64,000 nucleotides of DNA from 3107 sp001483205 (GCA_964291375.2 OZ219809.1:248001-312000); one strand, 5' to 3'. Positions 36,248 through 44,448 are shown, counted from the stretch's first letter. Numbers and translations are program-made. The notes: generated from the sequence alone by a model not told the origin.

Positions 36248-37299
36248 GCCCGGTCCCCCACATAGCGGCGGCTGTAGCGCCCCCCGAGCGCGGTCAGCAC
36301 CTCATACCCGATGGTCCCGGCCGTGCGGGCAAGGGCATCGACGGTCTGTGTGCCGTTCAGAATCTCCAGATGCTCCGGCGCATGGTCAAGACGGGTGACA
36401 TCCACCCCGATCAGGTCCATCGAGATACGCCCGACAGCCGGGCAGGCAACGCCGTCCGCCCATAGCGACAGCCCGTTGCCCATGGCGCGGAACAGCCCAT
36501 CGGCATATCCGGCAGAGACGGTGGCGATGCGGGCGGGGGTTCCGGCCTGCCATGTGTTGCCGTAGCCCACGGTTTCGCCGGGGGCCAGGTCTCGCACCTG
36601 AATGACGGGGATTGAGAGCGCGACGACCGGGTGTGCCCCGGCAAACGGTTGACCGCCGTAAAGCCCGATGCCGGGGCGGGTGAGGTCGAAATGATAATCA
36701 GCCCCCAGCAGAATGCCCCCGGTCGCGGCAAGCGAGCGGCGCGCGGCCAGCCCGTTGGTCATATCGCAAAAGGCGCGCAGTTGCCGGGCGTTCATCGGAT
36801 GATCCGGCTCGTCGGCACAGGCGAGATGGCTGATGATCAGCCGGGGCGGGGGGGACTGACTGGTGATGATGTCCCTGAGCGCCGCCCATTCGCCGGGTTC
36901 GATCCCAAGCCGGTTCATGCCGGTGTCAAGCTGAAGCCCGAAGGGATGGCCGGGCAGGGCGTCCAGATGCCGGGCCACCTGATCAAGGGAATTGAGCAGC
37001 GGGGTCAGGCCGGTGTCGCGGATGATGTCGGTATCGCCCTGCATGTGACCGGCAAAGACGAAGATTTCGGCGGGGGGGGGCAGGGCGTTGCGCACATGGG
37101 TGCCTTCCTCGGCGACGGCGACAAAGAACGTGCGCGCGCCTGCCTGTGCCAGGGCGCGGACCACGGGGGCGACGCCCAGCCCGTAGCCGTCGGCCTTGAC
37201 CACTGCGGCGGTCTCTGCGCCCGGCGCGGACAGTGCATCCAGTGCCCGCCAGTTGGCCGCCACCGCGTTCAGGTCTATGGTCAGTGCTCCGGTGCCCAT
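36244..37299 (-). CDS. alr: Alanine racemase
   Basis: 351 residues from ATG 37299. The PLP-binding Lys35 is in AAVVKADGYGLG, and the second catalytic Tyr is in ETVGYGNTW (about residue 243). The fold-type III barrel and C-terminal beta domain ending RRYVGD are complete. It makes D-alanine for peptidoglycan. There is no purine-rich ribosome site before the ATG (the preceding bases are C-rich), and a much longer upstream frame is the shadow of the next gene, so the start is the least certain part. First gene of the operon with mlaE-mlaF. Confidence 0.92.
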   Translation of the reverse strand: MGTGALTIDLNAVAANWRALDALSAPGAETAAVVKADGYGLGVAPVVRALAQAGARTFFVAVAEEGTHVRNALPPPAEIFVFAGHMQGDTDIIRDTGLTPLLNSLDQVARHLDALPGHPFGLQLDTGMNRLGIEPGEWAALRDIITSQSPPPRLIISHLACADEPDHPMNARQLRAFCDMTNGLAARRSLAATGGILLGADYHFDLTRPGIGLYGGQPFAGAHPVVALSIPVIQVRDLAPGETVGYGNTWQAGTPARIATVSAGYADGLFRAMGNGLSLWADGVACPAVGRISMDLIGVDVTRLDHAPEHLEILNGTQTVDALARTAGTIGYEVLTALGGRYSRRYVGDRA

Positions 37300-37473
37300 G
37301 AAGGGGGGTTTTGACACGGGGCGCGGCGGGGTCAAGCACAAACACGCCCCGGTGGGGGTGGTTTGGGCGCGGGGTGGCCGGGTGCAACGGGATGTTTGCG
37401 GCGATGTAACGGATCGTTTTACTTGTTCCCGCATTGTGCATATGCTGTCATGCAGGAGAAGGGAGAACGGGCC

Positions 37474-37725
37474 ATGCCACACGAAGAGAAGAGACAAGAG
37501 ATCATCGAGCGGGTCGTCACGGAACAGCTTGCCCCGGCTCATATTGTCAAGGTCATGGTTGAGGAAGACCTTGACCACGATGGCGATGAAATCCTGCAGG
37601 TCAGGATCGTCTTTGAGGCCGAAGACGACAAGCTCGACACCGACAAGGTATTGGAGCTGGCTGGCCACCTGATAAGAGCCCTTGAGGAAATCAGTGAGGA
37701 ACGATTCCCTATCCCTTACTTATGA
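37474..37725 (+). CDS. Small acidic protein paired with HEPN-like gene
   Basis: 83 residues from ATG 37474 with GAAGGGAGA upstream. The sequence is acidic (EEDLDHDGDEILQVRIVFEA, then DTDKVLELAGHLIRALEEI) and ends near FPIPYL. I recognise the DxDHDGDxxLxVRxVF pattern from proteins encoded next to YYAxFH-type HEPN genes in many bacteria, but know no characterised member. The next gene starts 19 bp downstream. By analogy with other HEPN pairs this could be the antitoxin or partner; that is inference. Confidence 0.7.
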   Translation: MPHEEKRQEIIERVVTEQLAPAHIVKVMVEEDLDHDGDEILQVRIVFEAEDDKLDTDKVLELAGHLIRALEEISEERFPIPYL

Positions 37726-37744
37726 CACTTGACGAGTTCAAACG

Positions 37745-38217
37745 ATGCAGCCGCTTGATCTGATCAAGACCGCCAGGCGTCTGTCCAGTCCGCGCGGGTC
37801 GAAAAAGCCCCGGCAATCAGACCTCAAGCGGGCAGTCAGCACCGCGTATTATGCGATGTTCCATGCGATGTGCCGAAACTGCGCCGATTGCCTGATTGGC
37901 AAAACCAAGGCCTTGCGTAGCGAACCCGCATGGCGTCAGGCCTATCGGGCAGTGGAGCATAGTCACGCAAAGAACCAATGCAAAAACAAGGCTATATTGG
38001 CGAAATTTCCGCAAGATATTCAGCATTTCGCCGGCTATTTACTGCGTTGCAGGAAAAGCGCCATGCGGCGGATTACGACCCTCTCTCCCGGTTTGACAAG
38101 TTCGACGCCAATAAAATGGCTGATAGTGCGGAACGGGCGATAAATCGCTTTCACAAAGTGAACATCAAACACCGCCGCGCCTTCGCCGCGTGGACAGCGA
38201 TGAAGACCAGAAAATAA
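37745..38217 (+). pseudogene. HEPN-like domain protein, frameshifted
   Basis: Residues from ATG 37745 read LIKTARRLSSP, RQSDLKRAVSTAYYAMFHAM, and a helical stretch to QHFAGY at about 38040. Sequence then continues in the -1 frame as FTALQEKRHAADYDPLSRF and ends SAERAINRFHKVNIKHRRAF at 38217. The joined product (about 157 residues) has HEPN-like all-helical character and the AVSTAYYAMFH signature. The frames can be reconciled by a single missing base near 38036-38045, so this is either a broken gene or a sequencing error. HEPN proteins are often RNases of toxin-antitoxin systems; activity here is not established. Confidence 0.62.
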
Positions 38218-38235
38218 CCGCGCCCCTGCCTCGGT

Positions 38236-39105
38236 TCACTCGCGCACCACCTTCTCATATGCCGCCACAACATCGCGGGTCAGCGCCCCGACCTCGAAAC
38301 CGTATTCACCGATCCGGCCCACGGGCGTCACCTCGGCGGCGGTGCCGGTCAGCCAGCACTGTTCAAACCCTTCCAGCTCTTCCGGCAGGATGTGGCGCTC
38401 ATGCACCACAACCCCGCGCTCTCGCAGCAGTCCGATGACCGTCTGGCGGGTCAGCCCGTCAAGAAAGCAGTCGGGCAGCGGGGTATGCACCTCTTCGCCC
38501 CGGACAAAGAACATGTTGGCCCCCGTCGCCTCGGCCACATACCCGCGATGGTCAAACATCATCGCATCCGAACACCCCTTGGCCTCTGCCGCATGTTTCG
38601 ACATCGTGCAGATCATATACAGCCCGGCGGCCTTGGCGTGGCTGGGGATGGTATCCGGGGCCGGGCGCTTCCATTTCGAGACATCCAGCCGTGCGCCCTT
38701 CATCTTGGCGTCGCCGTAATAGGCCCCCCATTGCCAGGCGGCAATCGCCAGCCGGACGGGATTGCGGGCAGAGGCCACCCCCATATCCTCGCCCGCCCCG
38801 CGCCAGGCAATCGCCCGCACATAGGCGTCCGACAGCCCGTTGGCGGCCAGCACTTCCTGCTTTGCCGCCTCGATCTCATCAACCGTGTAGGGGATGGTGA
38901 AATCCAGTTCCCGGGCCGAGAAATGCAAACGCTCTGAATGGTCGCGGCCCCGGAAAATCCTGCCGCCATAGGCGCGCTCCCCCTCAAACACCGAAGACGC
39001 ATAGTGCATCGCATGGGTCAGAACATGCACATTGGCCGCGCGCCAGTCGATCAGCCTGCCGTCCATCCAGATCTTGCCGTCGCGGTCGTCATACCCCGGC
39101 ATCAT
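38236..39105 (-). CDS. ilvE: Branched-chain amino acid aminotransferase
   Basis: 289 residues from ATGATG 39105/39102, with AAAGGGG upstream. Features of fold-type IV PLP aminotransferases: HVLTHAMHYASSVFEGERAYGG (about residues 27-48), SHAKAAGLYMICTMSKHAA with the probable PLP Lys (about 156), DHRGYVAEATGANMFFVRG (about 184) and TRQTVIGLLRERG (about 220). It makes Leu, Ile and Val from their keto acids with glutamate. Divergent from the MarR gene. ilvC, the reductoisomerase of the same pathway, lies separately at 54.1 kb. Confidence 0.94.
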   Translation of the reverse strand: MMPGYDDRDGKIWMDGRLIDWRAANVHVLTHAMHYASSVFEGERAYGGRIFRGRDHSERLHFSARELDFTIPYTVDEIEAAKQEVLAANGLSDAYVRAIAWRGAGEDMGVASARNPVRLAIAAWQWGAYYGDAKMKGARLDVSKWKRPAPDTIPSHAKAAGLYMICTMSKHAAEAKGCSDAMMFDHRGYVAEATGANMFFVRGEEVHTPLPDCFLDGLTRQTVIGLLRERGVVVHERHILPEELEGFEQCWLTGTAAEVTPVGRIGEYGFEVGALTRDVVAAYEKVVRE

Positions 39106-39145
39106 TCACCCCTTTCACGCCACGCCCGTGGCGGGCTGCTTATGG

Positions 39146-39187
39146 AAAATTGCGCATACAGGTCCGCATCGGACATAAAATTGCGCA
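39146..39187. promoter_or_regulatory. Repeated AAAATTGCGCA sites, MarR operator candidates
   Basis: AAAATTGCGCA occurs at 39146-39156 and 39177-39187, 31 bp apart (three helical turns), with an inverted repeat GTCCG-CAT-CGGAC between them (39162-39174). The second copy extends to the palindrome TTGCGCAA. They lie in the ilvE-marR divergent region. Confidence 0.4.
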
Positions 39188-39279
39188 AAAACTGGCAGTT
39201 ACTACGAATTGATTCTTGGAAAGTCAATAAGGCTGACTTAAAATCGCCCCCGGTGAAAATAAACGTGATCGGAAAAGCG

Positions 39280-39792
39280 ATGTCTGACGGACCGACAGGC
39301 CCCCATACAGGCGGCGAGGGGCTGCTGTTTCTGACCGATGAGCAGCTTGGAAAGGGCATTGAGGCGATGTTTTTCGCCTATCGCGGCTTTACCGCCGACC
39401 CGGACCGCATTCTGGCTGACCACGGCTATAGCCGGGCGCACCACCGGGTGCTGCACTTCATCAACCGCCATCCGGGAACAGCCATCAGCACCCTTGTGCC
39501 GATTTTCGGCGTGGCCAGGCAATCGCTGAACCGTGTGCTGAGAACGCTGATCCGGGACGGTCTGGCCGAAAGCCGGGTTGGTCTGCACGATAAGCGCGAA
39601 CGTCATATGTATCTGACCGGGGCCGGGCAGGCGCTGGAGCGTGAACTGTCCGCCGCGCAGCGCAGCCGGATGCGGGCCGCCTATCGCGCCGCCGGTCCCG
39701 AGGCAGTGCAGGGGTTCCGCCGGGTGCTGGAGGCGATGATGGACCCGCCGCTGCGCCGCCACTTCAGGGCGCTTCGGGAGGACCAGCCGTGA
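39280..39792 (+). CDS. MarR family transcriptional regulator
   Basis: 170 residues from ATG 39280 (weak GGAAAAG box; GTG 39253 is a possible earlier start). The winged-helix region spans about residues 58-118: HHRVLHFINRHPGTAIS, VARQSLNRVLRTLIRDGLAES, then the wing VGLHDKRERHMYLTGAG. The N-terminal helix FLTDEQLGKGIEAMFFAYRGF serves dimerisation. The stop overlaps the response regulator start (GTGA), so the two are co-transcribed. The cytosolic repressor's ligand is unknown; it may regulate its own promoter and ilvE. Confidence 0.9.
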   Translation: MSDGPTGPHTGGEGLLFLTDEQLGKGIEAMFFAYRGFTADPDRILADHGYSRAHHRVLHFINRHPGTAISTLVPIFGVARQSLNRVLRTLIRDGLAESRVGLHDKRERHMYLTGAGQALERELSAAQRSRMRAAYRAAGPEAVQGFRRVLEAMMDPPLRRHFRALREDQP

Positions 39793-40517
39793 ATGCCGCC
39801 ACGGACAGCCACCTTGCCACTGACACCCACCTGATGATCGTGGATGATGATGAGCGTATCCGCACATTGTTGCAGAAATTCCTCATCCGGCAAGGGTTCT
39901 GGGTGACGGTTGCCCGCGATGCCGGTCATGCGCGCCGCATCCTCTCTGGTCTGGCGTTTGACCTGATTATCATGGATGTGATGATGCCGGGCGAAGACGG
40001 GATCAGCCTGACCCGATCCCTGCGCGAACAGAACACCGGCACGCCGATCATGCTGCTGACCGCGCGCGGCGAGACCGAGGACCGCATCCTGGGCCTTCAG
40101 GCCGGGGCGGACGATTATCTGGCCAAGCCGTTCGAGCCGAAAGAGTTGCTGTTGCGGATCAATGCCATCCTGCGCCGCGCGCCGCCGCCCGCAGGGGGGG
40201 CGAGGATTCTGATGCTGGGGGATGTGCGCTATGATGTGGACCGGGGGGAGCTGTTGCAGGGGGAAACTCCGCTGCGTCTGACCGCGACAGAGGCGCAACT
40301 GATGCGGATATTTGCCGCCACGCCCGGCAATGCGGTGACCCGTGCGCAACTGGTCGAGGAACTGGGGCGCGCCACGGGCAGGAATGGCGGACAGGCGCAG
40401 GAACGCGCGGTGGATGTGCAGATCACCCGCCTGCGGCGCAAGATCGAACCCGACCCGAAGCAGCCCCGCTATTTGCAGACCGTGCGCGGGGCGGGCTATA
40501 TGCTGGCCCCGGATTGA
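39789..40517 (+). CDS. OmpR/PhoB-type response regulator
   Basis: 242 residues from GTG 39789, overlapping the MarR stop. Receiver domain (about 14-125) with acidic pocket VDDDE, phospho-acceptor Asp in LIIMDVMMPGEDG (about residue 58), and Lys in YLAKPFEPKELLL (about 111). C-terminal winged helix with TEAQLMRIFAATPGNAVTR, ERAVDVQITRLRRKIEPDPKQP and YLQTVRGAGYML. No histidine kinase gene is adjacent, so its sensor is elsewhere. Such MarR-plus-regulator pairs next to ilvE recur in Rhodobacteraceae as far as I recall. Confidence 0.94.
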   Translation: MNAATDSHLATDTHLMIVDDDERIRTLLQKFLIRQGFWVTVARDAGHARRILSGLAFDLIIMDVMMPGEDGISLTRSLREQNTGTPIMLLTARGETEDRILGLQAGADDYLAKPFEPKELLLRINAILRRAPPPAGGARILMLGDVRYDVDRGELLQGETPLRLTATEAQLMRIFAATPGNAVTRAQLVEELGRATGRNGGQAQERAVDVQITRLRRKIEPDPKQPRYLQTVRGAGYMLAPD

Positions 40518-40603
40518 GTGCGCGGGCAGGAAACCCCAAAAAACGCCCGCCCCGCCCGAATCGGCTTGACCGGCACCCCCCTTGCAGGCAAAAGGCCCCT
40601 GTG

Positions 40604-40778
40604 CATGGTTCCCTTAGGGCACATCCGCCTTACGGGAAAGATGGGAACGGGGTAAGGCTCTGCCCGAAGCCCCGGCCGCCCCCGCGACTGTATGCGGAAA
40701 GCTGGCGTCAACGGCCACTGGGAAACGCCCCCGGGAAGGCGACGCAAGCGTCCGATCCGCGAGCCAGGAGACCTGCCA
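40604..40778 (+). promoter_or_regulatory. Cobalamin (adenosylcobalamin) riboswitch
   Basis: The conserved core reads GCCCCCGCGACTGTATGCGG near 40673-40695, followed by GGCCACTGGGAA and GGGAAGGCGACGC. The B12 box GAGCCAGGAGACCTGCC is at 40761-40777. The upstream arm has GGGAAAGATGGGAACGGGG. Located 56 bp before cbtB, it would turn off cobalt uptake genes when B12 is plentiful. Confidence 0.93.
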
Positions 40779-40833
40779 TGCGCGCAACGCAACCCCATCC
40801 TGTCGGGGTGACAGGAAAACGGAGACCATAGAC

Positions 40834-41001
40834 ATGACGACGATTGCACACTCCGTCGCCGCCCGTGTCCAGGCTGTTGCCATCATCGCCGCCGCCATAC
40901 TTGGCCTTGGCGTGGTGACCGTGGCCGGGCATGTTCAGGCGGAAACCCTGCACGCCGCCGCCCATGATGTGCGGCACGCAACCGGCTTTCCCTGCCACTA
41001 A
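40834..41001 (+). CDS. cbtB: Cobalt transporter small subunit CbtB
   Basis: 55 residues from ATG 40834. One transmembrane segment (about residues 13-33, AVAIIAAAILGLGVVTVAGH) is followed by a short periplasmic tail rich in histidine (ETLHAAAHDVRHATGFPCH), the metal-binding signature of CbtB. The family partners CbtA for cobalt import in B12 producers. It is the first gene after the cobalamin riboswitch and is 4 bp from cbtA. Confidence 0.92.
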   Translation: MTTIAHSVAARVQAVAIIAAAILGLGVVTVAGHVQAETLHAAAHDVRHATGFPCH

Positions 41002-41005
41002 GCCC

Positions 41006-41695
41006 ATGTTCAGCAAAATTCTGACCTGTGCGGTGCTTGCCGGCTTCGCGGCAGGCCTTGTCGCCGCCGTGCTGCAACTGGCGTTCCTGCAACCGGTTCT
41101 GCTGCACGCAGAGCTTTATGAGGGCGGTGTCCTGACCCATTTCGGCCCGGACGGGGCCGCTGAAGGAGCTGACGGCGGGGCACCGCCGGACCCTGGATTT
41201 GATGTCGTCCGCAACGGGCTGAGCGTGCTGTTCTCGGCGCTGATTTACGTCGGCTATGGGCTGCTTCTGGTGGCGGCGATGGCGTTTGCCGCCGGGCGCG
41301 GGGCGCGGGTCAATGCAGAGAGCGGGCTGATCTGGGGTATCGCGGGCTGGGTCGCGGTGCAGATGGCCCCGGCCTTTGGCCTGCCGCCGGAGCTGCCCGG
41401 CTCTGCCGCCGCCGATGTGGGCGTGCGTCAGGTCTGGTGGTTCGGTGCCGTTGCGGTGACCGCCGCCGCGCTGTGGCTTGTTGCCTTTGGCCGCAGCCGG
41501 GTGGTGCAGGTGGCGGGCCTCGCGCTCATCCTTACGCCGCATCTGATCGGTGCACCCCATCCGGGGGCATTCGCAGGCCCGGTTCCGCCGGAGCTGGCCG
41601 CCGAGTTCGCCGCCCGTGCGCTTGGGGTCGGGCTGGCGGCCTGGGCGTTGCTGGGGGTGGGCGCCGGGCATATGTGGTCGCGCGAAAGCGCCTGA
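41006..41695 (+). CDS. cbtA: Cobalt transporter CbtA
   Basis: 229 residues from ATG 41006. Five hydrophobic segments (about residues 5-27, 72-94, 108-130, 140-160, 200-222) match CbtA, the predicted membrane channel for cobalt. HAELYEGG and GAPHPGAF bracket conserved His positions that may bind metal. It is translated right after cbtB and shares its riboswitch. Function in the family rests on riboswitch context and comparative genomics more than biochemistry. Confidence 0.9.
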   Translation: MFSKILTCAVLAGFAAGLVAAVLQLAFLQPVLLHAELYEGGVLTHFGPDGAAEGADGGAPPDPGFDVVRNGLSVLFSALIYVGYGLLLVAAMAFAAGRGARVNAESGLIWGIAGWVAVQMAPAFGLPPELPGSAAADVGVRQVWWFGAVAVTAAALWLVAFGRSRVVQVAGLALILTPHLIGAPHPGAFAGPVPPELAAEFAARALGVGLAAWALLGVGAGHMWSRESA

Positions 41696-41728
41696 GCGCC
41701 GGGCCATCGGGCGGGCGAAGGTGTCTGC

Positions 41729-42244
41729 ATGAACAGGACGCTTGCGTTTGTCGTCATCGCCGCCTTTTTCGGGACCGGCTTTGGCTTTCTGCTGGCGGTC
41801 TCGACCGGCGCGTCGCTTGTGGCGCATGATCACGCCACGCATGACCATGGGGCGCATGGGGGCGGGGGCGGTGATCATGCCCATGACCGGGTGATCGAGG
41901 TGCCGGACGGCCCTGATGCGCCGGGGCTTGATTTCATCCTGCATGAAGAGGACGGCGGCTGGAACCTTCAGGTTCTGACCGAAAACTTCCGCTTTGCGCC
42001 GGAGCATGTGAACGGCCCGCATGTGCCGGGCGAAGGCCATGCCCATATATATGCGGATGGCCGGAAACTTGCCCGGATTTATGGCCCGTGGTTCCATATC
42101 CCCCGTTTGCCCGAGGGGGCGGGAACGCTGACGGTGACGCTGAACGGCAATGACCACGGGGTGTTGTCGGTTGGCGGTGAGCGGCTGGCCGTGTCCTGCG
42201 CCCTGCCCGGTTGCGAGACGGTCCGGGCCGGGGACTGGGACTGA
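41729..42244 (+). CDS. His-rich exported protein in the cbt operon
   Basis: 171 residues. A hydrophobic N-terminal segment (about residues 5-27) is followed by a His/Asp/Gly-rich stretch (HDHATHDHGAHGGGG, DHAHD; about residues 33-53) and a beta-sandwich-like domain with RFAPEHVNGPHVPGEGHAH (about 90-108) and YGPWFHIPRLPEG. The histidine clusters suggest a periplasmic metal-binding or metal-delivery role. It follows cbtA by 33 bp and should be under the same riboswitch, which points to cobalt. I do not recognise a named family. Confidence 0.78.
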   Translation: MNRTLAFVVIAAFFGTGFGFLLAVSTGASLVAHDHATHDHGAHGGGGGDHAHDRVIEVPDGPDAPGLDFILHEEDGGWNLQVLTENFRFAPEHVNGPHVPGEGHAHIYADGRKLARIYGPWFHIPRLPEGAGTLTVTLNGNDHGVLSVGGERLAVSCALPGCETVRAGDWD

Positions 42245-42249
42245 AAGCG

Positions 42250-42309
42250 GCCCGGTTTGGCAACTGATGCACCATCATGCAGGGGGCTTTCTCTGCTGGT
42301 CCGGCCCCC
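42250..42309. repeat. Interspersed repeat, right-half copy (R8)
   Basis: GGTTTGGCAACTGATGCACC then CATCATGCAGGGGGCTTTC. Only the right half of the family is present. The last 37 bp (42273-42309) recur with two mismatches at 42451-42487, including bases beyond the element end. Confidence 0.6.
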
Positions 42310-42337
42310 TTCGCGCGAATATAGCCTGAGCACTGTA

Positions 42338-42487
42338 AAATGACCTCTCTATGGGCGCATCGCCAGCCAGCCCGTCCCGCCCGGCGGAACGCCGGGCGCT
42401 GCCCTCCCGGTCTTATGAAAGCCATCACCCATACCTCTGCCTGACCTGGGCATCATGCAAGGGTCTTTCTCTGCTGGTCCGGCCCCC
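42338..42487. repeat. Interspersed repeat copy (R9)
   Basis: Left end AATGACCTCTCTATGGGCGC, hairpin GCCCGGCG-GAA-CGCCGGGC (42379-42397), a short spacer and right end CATCATGCAAGGGTCTTTC. The flank after the right end (TCTGCTGGTCCGGCCCCC) is the same as after R8. The 42245-42585 interval contains no gene. Confidence 0.65.
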
Positions 42488-42585
42488 CCGTGCCAACATT
42501 CGCCCCCCCTGCGCGCATACCGGGCTTGATCCGGCCCCCTGTGTTCCGGCAGGATCGGAGCGAAACCGCAAAGGGAATCGCCCCC

Positions 42586-43128
42586 ATGTCCGATCCGACC
42601 CTTCTTGTCATGTCCGGCTCTCTCCGGCGTGGCTCTTTCAACCGCAAACTGATGCACGAGGCCGCCCGCCTTTTCGGCACCAAACCGGTCGTCGCCGATC
42701 TCGGCCTGCCGCTCTATGACGGCGATGCAGAGGCCGCCGGGGGCGTTCCCGCCGCCGTCCGCGCGCTTGCCGGGCAGATCGCCGGGGCGGACGCGGTGGT
42801 GATCGCGACGCCCGAATACAACCAGTCCTTTTCGGGCGTTCTGAAGAATGCGCTCGATTGGGTCAGCCGCGCCGGGGGTGCGCCGTGGAAGGACAAGCCG
42901 GTGGCGATTGTCTCGGCGACGGCGGGGCGGGCCGGGGGCGCGCGGGCGCAATATGCCCTGCGCCTTGCCCTGAACCCGTTTCAGCCCCGCCTGCTGACCG
43001 GGCCGGAGGTCATGGTGGGGGGGGCGGCGGATCATTTCGGCGATGACGGGCGGTTGAAGGAGGGGCGCTCTCTGACGGCGCTGGAGGCCCTGATGGTGCG
43101 CCTGCGGGCCGAGGCCGGACGGGGGTAG
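42586..43128 (+). CDS. NAD(P)H-dependent FMN reductase
   Basis: 180 residues from ATG 42586 with AAGGGA upstream. Flavodoxin-like fold: phosphate loop SGSLRRGSFNRKL (about residues 8-20) binds FMN, and ATPEYNQSFSGVLKNALDWVSR (about 72-93) is the diagnostic NADPH-FMN reductase/SsuE-like motif with the catalytic loop. It provides reduced flavin or reduces quinone/chromate-type substrates in the cytosol; the natural partner is unknown. It stands alone between repeats and the glycosyltransferase. Confidence 0.9.
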   Translation: MSDPTLLVMSGSLRRGSFNRKLMHEAARLFGTKPVVADLGLPLYDGDAEAAGGVPAAVRALAGQIAGADAVVIATPEYNQSFSGVLKNALDWVSRAGGAPWKDKPVAIVSATAGRAGGARAQYALRLALNPFQPRLLTGPEVMVGGAADHFGDDGRLKEGRSLTALEALMVRLRAEAGRG

Positions 43129-43314
43129 CCCAACCGTCGTTGGGGGTGCGCTGCGGGCACCCGTGCCGCCACCGGTTGCGTCCGACAGGAAGGCACTCTA
43201 AGGGTGGCACAAAGTGGTGACACCCATGGCGCAGGAACGCGAAGGCGAGAAGGCGAGGAAGCCGGGGAAGAGGTCCGGCACAAAAGCGCGACCGGCCCCC
43301 GCCGGACGGAAAAC

Positions 43315-44399
43315 ATGAAGATCATCGTCGTGGTGCCCGCCCTCGGGCAAGGCGGGGTCGAACGGGTCGTCTCGCTCCTCACCACCGAATGGGCAAAACG
43401 CCACCGGTGCTGATTGTCCGCTTCGACGGGTCGCGCCCGCCCGCATGGCCGTTCGGCGGTGAAACGCTCGACCTGCGCCTGCCGCCCGCGCGCCACCCGG
43501 CCCGTAAACTCCTCAACGCCGGTCTGCGCGCGCTGCGGCTGGCCGCCCTGTTCCGGCGCGAGCGCCCCGCCCGGATTATCGCCTTCACCGAGAGCGCGAA
43601 TTTTGCCGCCATCGTCGCCGCGACGGTAACCGGCCAACTCGACCGGCTGCAAATCAGCACACGGGTTGACCCCGCGACCAAGCCGCCCGCGCACCGTGCC
43701 CTGATGCCGCTGCTCTACCGCCTTCCGGCCCGTATCGTCGCCGTATCCGCAGGTGTGAAGCAGGGCCTTGAAGCGATGCACATTCCGTCAAAGCGGATCA
43801 CCGTCATTTACAACCCTAAAGCCAGCGGGGGGGGGGTAAATACCTCTAAAATTGCAAATCTGCCGCCTGCACCCTTTATCCTTGGCGTCGGACGCCTTGT
43901 CCCGCAGAAGGGGTTTGACCTGCTGTTTCCCGTCTTTCACCGCCTTGGCCGCGAAGACCTGCACCTGGCCATCCTTGGCGAGGGCGCGGAACGGGCAAAC
44001 CTGGAGCATCAGGCCCGTGCGCTCGGCATTGCTGATCGCGTGCATCTGCCCGGTTGGGTGGCCGACCCCGCCCCGTGGTATCGCGCCGCGGGGTGCTTTG
44101 TGCTGAGTTTGCGTTATGAGGGCTTCGGCAATGTGCTGATCGAGGCGATGGCGAACGGGTGCCCGGTTGTCGCCTTCGACTGCCCCTATGGTCCGTCGGA
44201 AATCATTGAGCACGGCATGACCGGCCTTTTGGTTCCGAAGGGCGATGTCGCTGCGCTCGGGCGCACACTCGCCCGGCTGCTTGCCGATGACGGGCTGCGG
44301 CGCAGGCTTGGCGCGGCGGGAAGACAATCCGCCGCCCTGATCAGTGTGGAAGCCGTCGCCCCCCGCTGGCTTGACGGGGCGTGCGGACGGCGGGTGTGA
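43315..44399 (+). pseudogene. GT4-family glycosyltransferase, frameshifted near the start
   Basis: The N-terminal strand MKIIVVVPALGQGGVERVVSLL starts at ATG 43315 and is interrupted by a stop at 43411. The rest (LIVRFDGSRPPAWPFGGETL...) continues in the -1 frame from about 43405 to 44399. The join needs one missing base. The C-terminal GT-B domain is complete: ILGVGRLVPQKGFDLL (about residue 185) and EGFGNVLIEAMANG with the E-x7-E donor-binding motif (about 265). It would transfer a sugar from a nucleotide donor to a glycan. A separate translation start inside the second part (43389) would lack the first beta strand. Real mutation or sequencing error. Confidence 0.75.
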
Positions 44400-44403
44400 C
44401 CGG

Positions 44404-44432
44404 TAAGACCTCTGCATATTGGCTCAGCCGGT
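44404..44432. repeat. Interspersed repeat, solo left end (R10)
   Basis: TAAGACCTCTGCATATTGGC just after the glycosyltransferase stop codon, without a partner end. Confidence 0.6.
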
Positions 44433-44448
44433 CAACCACCGGTCAGGA

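Noticed and set aside
37722..37763. Short ATG frame overlapping the stop of the 83-residue gene
   Set aside because: It ends after 13 codons; the HEPN-like frame clearly starts at 37745.
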